A stretch of DNA of 55,046 bases, taken from Bombiscardovia coagulans (GTDB lineage: Bacteria; Actinomycetota; Actinomycetes; Actinomycetales; Bifidobacteriaceae). The stretch spans positions 1 through 55,046 of the forward strand of contig NZ_MWWS01000006.1 in NCBI RefSeq assembly GCF_002259585.1, written 5' to 3'. The notes under the pieces are model-generated. The model did no database searches, was not told the origin of the DNA, and saw nothing but the letters and a program-made list of their open reading frames with translations. A program made the translations under genes and the position numbers. Below, one piece after another: positions 28,843 through 35,791 of this stretch. The first letter of the stretch is position 1. Every line of letters begins with the position of its first letter.

Positions 28843-28882
28843 AGTGAGACAGCAGGCTAGATTTTCAGCCTGCCGCCTCACT
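28843..28882. terminator. Bidirectional terminator between convergent genes
   Basis: AGTGAG...GCAGGCT pairs with AGCCTGC...CTCACT around the loop AGATTTTC, with two mismatches in the stem. It lies between the asnB stop and the sortase stop, so it can serve both. Confidence 0.6.
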
Positions 28883-28931
28883 TAGTAATGCTATCTCGTT
28901 ACTGCAAGTCCCTTCCCGATCACGTTATACC

Positions 28932-30059
28932 TTATACCGTTGGGAAATTAGAAATACTGCGCATAAAGGAAACGTGAGCAGCCATCCAGGGGAAGCCCCA
29001 CTCGAACATGGCACAAGCTACCACGAGCGCTAATAGGACCATTAAAACACATCTCACTGGTTTAATACCAGATTGATGGCGACTCAACCAGCCATACATA
29101 CTGAGATAAGGCCGAGGTTCACGTCCATCAGAAATAGCTTTCAGCTTAGGATAACGCCAAGCAAGCAAAGCAGATAAGTAAATAACCACATATGCCAGTA
29201 AGAGTAGAGTCATAACCGGCAGTAGGGATCCAAACTTTACCAGCGGCGATGGGCTTCGTTTACTTTCAAAAGTCACACCACCATTATTGTTAGCAGCTAG
29301 TTCTCGAGGAATACCATCAGAGACTTTGGCCCAATAATCAAAATCCCCCCAGCTAATCCACCTATGAGCAGCTGTCGCATATTTAGGCTCACAAGTAGTC
29401 AATGTAATTGCTGCCTTTGTTGCTTCCTCTTCGGGATGTTCAGGGTTCGGTGCAATCACACTGACTTCGGATGGATCCACAATTTTTTTATTCGTATAGT
29501 GGTACACATACCAATAGTCTTGAGTACGAACCACTATCGGATCACCCTCACGTAATTTGTCTACATTTGAAAGCGGTTCGCCATACCCAGCTCTATGCCC
29601 TGCGAGCGCAAAATTGCCAGTTTGCCCGGGCATCTGACTTTGTGAATAATGGCCGATACCGCCATATGCCAGTAAGTCAGCAGAAGTTCCTTCAACGACA
29701 TTTCGTTCCCATGTAGCACCAAAACGGGGAATGTACAGCTGAGCGACAAGATCGCCGCGTTTTACGTTTTGCGGCTGAACAGGCATAGGGCCGGTTTGCT
29801 CGGGTGCTACCTTCTCTTTACCCCCTGTTGGAGAGGCAGGTGCAGACCAAGACGTAGCTTTCAGTGTCTCGTACTGTGTGTGCTGCGACTGGATACCAGT
29901 CCACCACAGCTGCCAAACAACATAGAGTCCACATAAGATTGCTAATGTGGCCAAAATTTCGCCTACAATACCAGCCACTCGTGATACAGACCCCTGCTGT
30001 TTCTTATGGTGAGTGACAGATGAGCGGTGTTTACTCGTTTCTGACGTTTCCTCGTTCAT
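28932..30059 (-). CDS. Class E sortase with three membrane segments
   Basis: The 375-residue membrane transpeptidase has an N-terminal segment (about 25-47), a sortase domain and two further segments (about 270-293 and 325-350). Catalytic residues: His in ALAGHRAGYG (near 154), Cys in ITLTTCEPKYATAAHRW (near 223) and Arg nine residues later. Class E is the actinobacterial housekeeping type, and the family uses LAXTG-like sorting signals rather than LPXTG. Its TTCEPKY loop with Tyr-type core sets it apart from the class C pair at 5.7-8.0 kb. The start overlaps the end of the DUF881 gene by four bases, so the two form an operon. This association with DUF881 and crgA is common in actinobacteria. 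Confidence 0.88.
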   Translation of the reverse strand: MNEETSETSKHRSSVTHHKKQQGSVSRVAGIVGEILATLAILCGLYVVWQLWWTGIQSQHTQYETLKATSWSAPASPTGGKEKVAPEQTGPMPVQPQNVKRGDLVAQLYIPRFGATWERNVVEGTSADLLAYGGIGHYSQSQMPGQTGNFALAGHRAGYGEPLSNVDKLREGDPIVVRTQDYWYVYHYTNKKIVDPSEVSVIAPNPEHPEEEATKAAITLTTCEPKYATAAHRWISWGDFDYWAKVSDGIPRELAANNNGGVTFESKRSPSPLVKFGSLLPVMTLLLLAYVVIYLSALLAWRYPKLKAISDGREPRPYLSMYGWLSRHQSGIKPVRCVLMVLLALVVACAMFEWGFPWMAAHVSFMRSISNFPTV

Positions 30060-30844
30060 TGTTGTGCTTTCTCATCGACGGTTGCATATTGAAGTGGCTG
30101 TAGCATGGACGTCGCCTTCGGAAACTCAAGTTTATCGGAACGTTCCAACTTCCAGCCTAACCCCAGTGTGGCTACATACTCCTTGTATATACGCACTGAT
30201 GGTGACTCATCCAAAGAGGAAACCATAGCATCGACTGGCCCAATAGCTGCAATAGTAAAGGGTGGAGAATACTTTTTCCCATGCAACAGAAGCACGTTGC
30301 CAACACAACGTACAGCAGTTGTTGGAAGTACACGCTGGTCTTGAATCTGCATGGACTCAGCGCCGCCCGCCCACAAAGCGTTCACTACGCTTTCAACATC
30401 TTGTTGGTGGATGACGTAGTCGTTAATATTGACAGCTGAACCTGTCGCATCCACTTTTTGCTGCCAGAGGGGCGAATCATTGAGCGTCACAGTCACTCCT
30501 GGTCCCCGTACAGCCTTCAACACTGTTCCAGAACCTGCTTCTTCACTAATCTGCGATACATCTTTGCTATTAGTAAAGTTTTTGAGCGAATCAATTTGAG
30601 CGCTCATTTGGTTGATCTCATGCCGCAAATCGCCCACCTTGTTCTCTCGCTCCTCTACAAGGCCGGTCGTATCGGAGGTAGACGTTACAGTGCGGTTCAC
30701 TCGTACATTAATAGCCAACATATACCCAACGAGTGCAAGAATGAGTGCCACGCTCAGCGTTCCTAGGGCAGAATGATGCATACCATGCTTGGCATGTGGC
30801 TTGGCTTTCTGCCCGTCATTCCCATTTGGCTTTTCCCCGGCCAT
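30056..30844 (-). CDS. DUF881-family membrane protein
   Basis: The 262-residue protein has a His/Lys-rich cytoplasmic N-terminus, one membrane segment (about 27-48), a coiled-coil stretch (about 58-95, EERENKVGDLRHEINQMSAQ) and an extracellular DUF881 domain. Its landmarks are VRGPGVTVTLNDS, NDYVIHQQDVESVVNALWAGGAESMQIQDQR, a VLLLHGKKYSPPFTIAAIG strand and GWKLERSDKLEFP. Its function is unknown; homologues occur near division genes in Firmicutes and Actinobacteria. It is the first gene of the DUF881-sortase E pair, divergent from crgA. Confidence 0.88.
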   Translation of the reverse strand: MAGEKPNGNDGQKAKPHAKHGMHHSALGTLSVALILALVGYMLAINVRVNRTVTSTSDTTGLVEERENKVGDLRHEINQMSAQIDSLKNFTNSKDVSQISEEAGSGTVLKAVRGPGVTVTLNDSPLWQQKVDATGSAVNINDYVIHQQDVESVVNALWAGGAESMQIQDQRVLPTTAVRCVGNVLLLHGKKYSPPFTIAAIGPVDAMVSSLDESPSVRIYKEYVATLGLGWKLERSDKLEFPKATSMLQPLQYATVDEKAQQ

Positions 30845-30931
30845 GCAGCTCCCTTCTCCCGCTTGCGATATAGTTACTTTAGAGTGTAACCGCTACTATG
30901 TCTTTATAAGCTATTAAAGGAGAATATTCTC

Positions 30932-31390
30932 ATGGCAGAGCGCGAAGACCGCGATGACGACGTATCTGAAAACGGTAAGCTCAGCGGAGCGAAGGAAAGC
31001 GCTTCTGAGGCTGGGGAGTCACAGACAACTGAGACGCAGACAGATGCTGATGATGAATATGGCATTTCGATGGATAAAATCGAGGCTGTACTTAATCAGA
31101 AAGTAGATACCAAACACATGACCCCGCAAATGCGGCGCCTTGTGCAACGACAGGAAGAAAACACCAAACGAGTTGAGGAAACTATTAAGGGCACTCGCGC
31201 TAATCCACGCTGGTTCGTCCCTCTTTTCATCACCTTGATGATCCTCGGACTGATATGGATTGTTGTATATTATCTGGCTGCCACCATGGGGCACACAAGT
31301 TTCCCCATTCCACACATTGGCCAGTGGAATTTGTTAGTTGGCTTCGGTATTTTGCTGGTTGGCTTCCTGATGACTATGTGGTGGCGATAG
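30932..31390 (+). CDS. crgA: CrgA cell division protein
   Basis: The 152-residue protein has an acidic, disordered N-terminal half (about 1-85) that includes an Asp-rich stretch and KIEAVLNQKVDTK. The conserved CrgA part follows: NPRWFVPLFITLMILGLIWI (first membrane segment), PIPHIGQWN, and a second segment ending in MTMWWR. CrgA interacts with FtsZ, FtsQ and penicillin-binding proteins at the septum and affects late division. The N-terminal extension is longer than in mycobacteria. AAAGGAG lies nine bases upstream of the ATG. A strong hairpin terminator follows at 31441-31471. Confidence 0.93.
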   Translation: MAEREDRDDDVSENGKLSGAKESASEAGESQTTETQTDADDEYGISMDKIEAVLNQKVDTKHMTPQMRRLVQRQEENTKRVEETIKGTRANPRWFVPLFITLMILGLIWIVVYYLAATMGHTSFPIPHIGQWNLLVGFGILLVGFLMTMWWR

Positions 31391-31440
31391 AGACTATTGA
31401 GTTTCATACTTCTTCCACTGTGATACAGTAACGAATTAAC

Positions 31441-31471
31441 AACGGGCTTCACTTTTGTGAGGCCCGTTTGA
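31441..31471 (+). terminator. Rho-independent terminator of crgA
   Basis: AACGGGCTTCAC and GTGAGGCCCGTT (one G-T pair) enclose the loop TTTT (31441-31468) and are followed by a short T-run (TTTG). Confidence 0.85.
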
Positions 31472-31550
31472 GTATATATGAATGAGTATCAGTTGTTTGT
31501 AGATAAGTACCGGCTAACCCATGGCATATTCAATAATCCTCTAGCCAGTA

Positions 31551-31808
31551 TGTGGATATCTGAGACCCTTGTCAGCTCTTTTGGGAGGTAATGTCCTACT
31601 TATCCACCGTTATCCACCTCTTATCCTCCACTTATCCACACCTTTACTCACACTTGTGGATAGATTACAAGTGTGTAATTCCATGGATGCAAGTGAGCAG
31701 CTATAACCTTTTAAAACGGCATCATTATGCCATTTGTAGGACGATACCCGCAGCAGAGCAGGCTCACCGCAATCAACAGAAACAGAACAAGTAGTCCACT
31801 TATCCACA
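31551..31808. other. Cluster of DnaA-box-like 9-mers, with a hairpin
   Basis: Seven DnaA-box-like sequences lie in 258 bases. They are TGTGGATAT (31551-31559, reverse strand), TTATCCACC (31600-31608 and 31610-31618), TTATCCTCC (31621-31629), TTATCCACA (31632-31640), TGTGGATAG (31655-31663, reverse strand) and TTATCCACA (31800-31808, inside the rhomboid gene). Two match the consensus TTATCCACA perfectly. A 9-bp perfect inverted repeat (31649-31657 and 31667-31675) overlaps the box at 31655. No dnaA, dnaN or gyr gene is near, so an oriC assignment is not made. Confidence 0.65.
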
Positions 31809-32655
31809 TTCTGGTGTTTAAACTTTTCCCCCGTAAGAATCTTGCTCTTGAATTCAGCAGTAGAGTAAAGAACACACCGACGATAAATCCACCAACATGA
31901 TCTTGCCAGGCAATTCCTGGTACAAAGAGCGGCATAGCTAAGTTGATACCCACAAAGACCAATAAAGACCGTATGTCAGTTCCTGAGCGCTTGTATACCA
32001 CCAAAACAGCGCCAAAAAGACCAAAAATAGCGCCGGAGGCTCCTACTGCGGAGACCAGCCAATCTGCTGGACGGATCACCGCCGATACCAACAAGCCTGC
32101 ACCCCCACCAACACCGCTCAATAGATACAGCGTTAGATAACGCCAATGCCCCATCATCCGTTCCAATACAGGACCGACTGTCCACAACGTCAACATATTA
32201 AAGAGAATATGAGTCACATTTGTGGCGTGCAAGAACATAGACGTGATATACATCCAAGGCTTGTGTCCGACCAAAAGGGGGATAAAAGCGCCATTATTCA
32301 GCAAGGATTCATAAAAGCTGGGATTCAGGTAATAACCATAGAGCTCTAAAAGCCAAACCATCACACAAAGAACTGTAATAATGGTGGTTATTACCGGACC
32401 ATCATTGAGCCAATACAAACGCAACCGAGACCTGATCCTACTCATCTGTCTATTAGGCTGAGGACTGCTTGACATCGGTTGCTCGGGTGCACCATAGGGG
32501 TAATACGGAGATCCATTGGTAGTCTGCCCATACTCCGGTGTTGGATTGTACTGTTCTCTGCCCCAGTAATACTTGAGCGCTCTTCTCAAACGGCTAGCAG
32601 CCCCACTCTGGAAAGACCGAGTATCATGCGCTAAAAGAGAGCCTTGGTAAGTCAT
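31711..32655 (-). CDS. Rhomboid-family intramembrane serine protease
   Basis: The 314-residue protein cleaves other membrane proteins within the bilayer. After a cytoplasmic Pro/Tyr/Gln-rich N-terminus (about 1-85) come about six hydrophobic helices. The landmarks are YITSMFLHATNVTHILFNMLTL (the HxxxNxxxL-type helix), the catalytic Ser in GASGAIFGLFGA and the catalytic His in WQDHVGGFIVG. The second half of the family signature is intact, so the protein should be active. The start is the ATG at 32655. It converges on crgA across the DnaA-box region, and one perfect DnaA box lies in its final codons. Substrates are unknown. Confidence 0.9.
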   Translation of the reverse strand: MTYQGSLLAHDTRSFQSGAASRLRRALKYYWGREQYNPTPEYGQTTNGSPYYPYGAPEQPMSSSPQPNRQMSRIRSRLRLYWLNDGPVITTIITVLCVMVWLLELYGYYLNPSFYESLLNNGAFIPLLVGHKPWMYITSMFLHATNVTHILFNMLTLWTVGPVLERMMGHWRYLTLYLLSGVGGGAGLLVSAVIRPADWLVSAVGASGAIFGLFGAVLVVYKRSGTDIRSLLVFVGINLAMPLFVPGIAWQDHVGGFIVGVFFTLLLNSRARFLRGKSLNTRMWISGLLVLFLLIAVSLLCCGYRPTNGIMMPF

Positions 32656-32879
32656 GCTCCCATCCTACTTGGTCTCCCCAGACTGATTTCATCCATAGCT
32701 TGCTTGCCTTCAATGGCAGCAAAATGATTCAACCTAACAACACGAAGTCATCAATATGATGATAAAACACTAAAAATCACTAGAAGACACACGCAACCAC
32801 CACAATGTGTCTACTACACTTAGAGAATAGGAGAACCGACTATGCGGGAAGTCGGCGAGATTCGTTGAAAGGAAGCAAT

Positions 32880-33128
32880 ATGGAGAACAAATCTTCAAGC
32901 GGCTGGAAGTTCTTTGCCCTGCTCTTCGGCACTCTGCTAGCGGCTGTCGTGGCCCTCTTTGTGTACAAGCAGCAGAACCCCGAGTATGACCCCTGGGAAG
33001 AACCATGGGAGAACTCCTCTTCACCAGTTGATCTAGGTCTGCCAGGACAAGAAGAAAGTGGAGAACAGAATTCTGCAGTTACAGCAGGAAATGATTCCTC
33101 TTTTGAGTCAGTTGCCCAGGAAATCTAA
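32880..33128 (+). CDS. Small hypothetical single-span membrane protein
   Basis: An 82-residue protein beginning MENKSSSGWKFF, with one membrane segment (about 11-29) and an acidic outer part (YDPWEEPWENSS ... GEQNS). AAAGGAAG lies a few bases before the ATG, and a strong terminator follows at 33165-33205, so the gene is credible and stands alone. I recognise no family. The tryptophan-rich acidic stretch PEYDPWEEPWE is similar in style to small actinobacterial envelope peptides but gives no function. The upstream extension to 32805 has no ribosome-binding site. Confidence 0.65.
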   Translation: MENKSSSGWKFFALLFGTLLAAVVALFVYKQQNPEYDPWEEPWENSSSPVDLGLPGQEESGEQNSAVTAGNDSSFESVAQEI

Positions 33129-33164
33129 GACACAGTACTGGTGGCCTTCAGACAGGTAACTACG

Positions 33165-33210
33165 AAGCTCCGTGCAATGAACCAAATAGGTTTTGCACGG
33201 AGCTTTATTA
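33165..33210 (+). terminator. Rho-independent terminator after the small membrane protein
   Basis: AAGCTCCGTGCAA and TTGCACGGAGCTT (13 bp, 33165-33177 and 33193-33205) pair perfectly. Only a weak T-rich tail follows. Confidence 0.8.
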
Positions 33211-33247
33211 CTATCTAGCAGAAGTCAATTAAGAAAAGACATAGAAC

Positions 33248-33667
33248 ATGAGCGCTATACGTGAAAGTGACATTGCAGAGGGACGCCGTGACTTCCTAGC
33301 ATGGAGGGATAAAGCCAAGGCGCAGGAAATGACTTCAAGCAAGGATGAAGAACGGCTTAGTATCAATCCAGACTTACCTCGTCAGCAGATAGCTATGGCA
33401 ATCAGATACTCGCTCCACATGCTGGAAATAAAAGCTCCTGGGCAGGGTGTAGAGGTACGCGTGTCACCTTGGGCTGCCGTAAAAATTTTGGAAGGCCCAG
33501 CTTCCGATCCTCATAACTTGACTCCACCTGACGTCATTGAACTAGAACCAGATGTTTGGCTGCGTATGGCCACTGGCATCACGAGTTGGAGAGAAGAAAA
33601 AGAAGTTGGGCGCATATCCGCCGTTGGTGAGCGCGATGACCTTTCTGAGCTCCTACCTTTGGTGTAA
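33248..33667 (+). CDS. Sterol carrier-like (SCP2-like) family protein of Actinobacteria
   Basis: A soluble 139-residue protein that matches the actinobacterial sterol-carrier family by PDLPRQQIAMAIRYSLHMLEIKAPGQGVEVRVSPW, a KILEGPASDPHNLTPPDVIELEPDVWLRMATGI segment and a C-terminal GRISAVGERDDLSELLPL. The family name comes from a fold similarity to the SCP2 lipid-binding domain. Bifidobacteria do not make sterols, so the ligand and role are unknown. The gene stands alone, and the hairpin at 33684-33728 separates it from the converging DUF3073 gene. The start ATG has only a weak purine stretch upstream. Confidence 0.75.
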   Translation: MSAIRESDIAEGRRDFLAWRDKAKAQEMTSSKDEERLSINPDLPRQQIAMAIRYSLHMLEIKAPGQGVEVRVSPWAAVKILEGPASDPHNLTPPDVIELEPDVWLRMATGITSWREEKEVGRISAVGERDDLSELLPLV

Positions 33668-33683
33668 AACCTCATATAAAAGA

Positions 33684-33736
33684 CAGGAACACGGCAGCAC
33701 TGATATCAGCTTGTGCGCCAAGTTCCTGCCTTTTTA
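33684..33736. terminator. Hairpin between converging genes
   Basis: CAGGAAC (33684-33690) pairs with GTTCCTG (33722-33728), with further short pairs (GGC, CAC) inside. CCTTTTT follows on the plus strand. Confidence 0.6.
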
Positions 33737-33758
33737 CATAACTAGGCTAATTCTTAGG

Positions 33759-34391
33759 CTATTTACCTTCAGCCGCCTTGGTTGCCTTGGCAGGTTTTGT
33801 AGCCTTAGTAGCTACTGTCTTTTTCTTAGCAGCCGCCGGCTTTTTAGCAGTTGACTTGCTAGTACTTTTTGAGGCACTTGAAGCCTTTGTAGTAGAGGTT
33901 TTGACCGTTGAAGTTTTCTTCTCAGTTTTACTCTCAGCAGTTTGCCCCCCAGTTGCAGAGGCAACCTCTTCCGATTGTTTTTTACTTACAGGTGTCTTAG
34001 GCGTTACACTCGCAGAGTGCCTGTGCTTGAGGGCAGCAGGCACTGGAATCGGTATCGGCTTACGCCGAGGCTTTACCACCGGCATCTCACCTGAAGTAGC
34101 CTTTGCAGCCGCCTCAGCGGCCCAACGTGCGTAATCGTCTAAGTCATCGTCTACTGAAGGCTTAGCTGAATGCTTCTCAGCAGTAATCGGATCAATGTCC
34201 GAATGCTCAGACCCCAAGCTCTCCTTGGCATCAAGCTGTTCCTCTGCTACTTCAAATGAATCAGCCTGATTCCCAACAGATCCCCGACTAGCCAACTCCT
34301 TCTGGAGCTGATTGTAGTCAGTATCAGTTGTCAGATATTTGAGCTTACGGGCTATTTTTGTCTGCTTAGCCTTCTGACGTCCGCGGCCCAT
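33759..34391 (-). CDS. DUF3073 protein with histone H1-like lysine/alanine-rich tail
   Basis: The conserved DUF3073 start MGRGRQKAKQTKIARKLKYL places the first codon at 34391, with a purine-rich GGGGG stretch before it; the frame extends to 34514 but the extra residues match nothing. The 210-residue product has the DUF3073 part (1-60), an acidic middle with DLDDYARWAAEAAAKA (about 100-116), and a C-terminal half almost entirely of Lys, Ala, Thr and Ser (KTSTTKASSASKSTSK). The tail resembles the DNA-binding tails of bacterial histone H1-like and HU-fusion proteins. DUF3073 itself has no known function. Nucleoid association is an inference from the tail. Confidence 0.8.
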   Translation of the reverse strand: MGRGRQKAKQTKIARKLKYLTTDTDYNQLQKELASRGSVGNQADSFEVAEEQLDAKESLGSEHSDIDPITAEKHSAKPSVDDDLDDYARWAAEAAAKATSGEMPVVKPRRKPIPIPVPAALKHRHSASVTPKTPVSKKQSEEVASATGGQTAESKTEKKTSTVKTSTTKASSASKSTSKSTAKKPAAAKKKTVATKATKPAKATKAAEGK

Positions 34392-34561
34392 CCGACCCCC
34401 TTCGCCAGTTTGTGCTCTTGAGCAACGTGTTCTTATATGTGCATTACTTTCGAGATTACCACTTACTCGCTTGTCGGCTCGAACTTTTACGATAAAAGCA
34501 ATATTTAGTGACAAGTTTCACCTCACTTTTTTCGAGGAGCCGAACAAGGAAAGCAGCAGTC

Positions 34562-35653
34562 ATGGGCAGCGAGCAGCAAGTTACAGCAGCAGGCAATGAG
34601 GTAAGCGCCAGCTTCCTAGCAGCGAAGAAACGCTCAGATGCTGTACAGGAAAAACTGGATGCTCAGCCTGATACCTTTACTATGCTTACTGGAGACAGAC
34701 CCACAGGACGCTTGCACTTAGGTCACTACTTTGGGTCCATCAAAAGTCGAGTCGAACTGCAAAACAGAGGCGTACACACCAATATTGTAGTTGCCGACTA
34801 CCAGGTCATCACCGATCGTGATACCACTGATCACATCACCGACAACGTACTCAACATGGTTCTAGATTATTTGGCGGCCGGCATTGACCCGAAACGAACC
34901 ATGATTTTCACTCATTCATCTGTCCCCGCAGAAAACCAACTCATGCTTCCCTTCCTCTCATTAGTCACAGAAGCAGAGCTCCACAGAAATCCAACAGTCA
35001 AATCTGAGATGGAAGCCTCGGGGCATGCACTCACAGGCCTACTGCTCACCTATCCAGTTCACCAAGCCTGTGACATCCTCTTCTGTAAGGCTAACGTCGT
35101 TCCTATCGGGAAGGATAACCTGCCACACGTGGAACTCACTCGCACTATCGCCCGTCGATTCAACGAACGCTATGCCCGCAACAATCCCGTGTTCCCAGAA
35201 CCTGCTGCCATTCTTTCTGAAGCACCCGAAATACCAGGCTTAGACGGCCGCAAAATGAGCAAATCCTATGGCAATTCTATTATGCTGGGATCTACCGCTG
35301 AGGAAACTGCCAAGTTAATTAAAAAGAGTCCGACAGACTCTGAGCGCCGCATCACCTTTGACCCGGTAGCTCGCCCACAGGTCTCTGCCCTACTCACTAC
35401 AGCAGGACTTGTCACGGGACGCGATCCGGCAGAGATTGCCAATGAGATTGGCGACTCGGGCGCAGGTGCCTTGAAACAGTATGTCATCAGCTCAGTCAAT
35501 GAATTCCTAGCACCTCACCGTGAACGTAGGGCCGAGTTAGCTCAAGATATGGATACCGTGAGAGACATCCTCGAAGACGGCAACAAGCGCGCCAACGCTA
35601 TAGCTGAGGAGACCCTGAATCAGGTCCGTTCAGCTATGGGTATGGCCTACTAA
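34562..35653 (+). CDS. trpS: Tryptophan--tRNA ligase
   Basis: A class I aminoacyl-tRNA synthetase of 363 residues that charges tRNA-Trp. The HIGH-type motif is HLGHYFGS (after DRPTGRL) and the KMSKS motif is in GRKMSKSYGNSI. Between them lie the dimer interface region and the segment HQACDILFCKANVVPIGKDNLPHVELTR typical of TrpS. The start is the ATG at 34562 with AAGGAAAG eight bases before; a GTG at 34508 would add 18 residues. The length fits bacterial TrpS with a roughly 35-residue N-terminal extension. It is divergent from the DUF3073 gene. I see no T-box or trp leader upstream. Confidence 0.95.
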   Translation: MGSEQQVTAAGNEVSASFLAAKKRSDAVQEKLDAQPDTFTMLTGDRPTGRLHLGHYFGSIKSRVELQNRGVHTNIVVADYQVITDRDTTDHITDNVLNMVLDYLAAGIDPKRTMIFTHSSVPAENQLMLPFLSLVTEAELHRNPTVKSEMEASGHALTGLLLTYPVHQACDILFCKANVVPIGKDNLPHVELTRTIARRFNERYARNNPVFPEPAAILSEAPEIPGLDGRKMSKSYGNSIMLGSTAEETAKLIKKSPTDSERRITFDPVARPQVSALLTTAGLVTGRDPAEIANEIGDSGAGALKQYVISSVNEFLAPHRERRAELAQDMDTVRDILEDGNKRANAIAEETLNQVRSAMGMAY

Positions 35654-35791
35654 ACTGCCTCTTCACAACTAAGCGGTGATACATACTCAAGTCAACACTT
35701 GGCAGTCGTTCCTGCATCACCACACCACCGCAGAAAAAGTCACCAGAGCAAGCGGCTAACATCTCTCACGTTGAGCCATGCCAAGAGGACA

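Noticed and set aside
31551-31808. Replication origin
   Set aside because: The DnaA boxes are real, but there is no dnaA or dnaN nearby, and rRNA and operon orientations on both sides do not diverge from this point. Kept only as a DnaA-box cluster.
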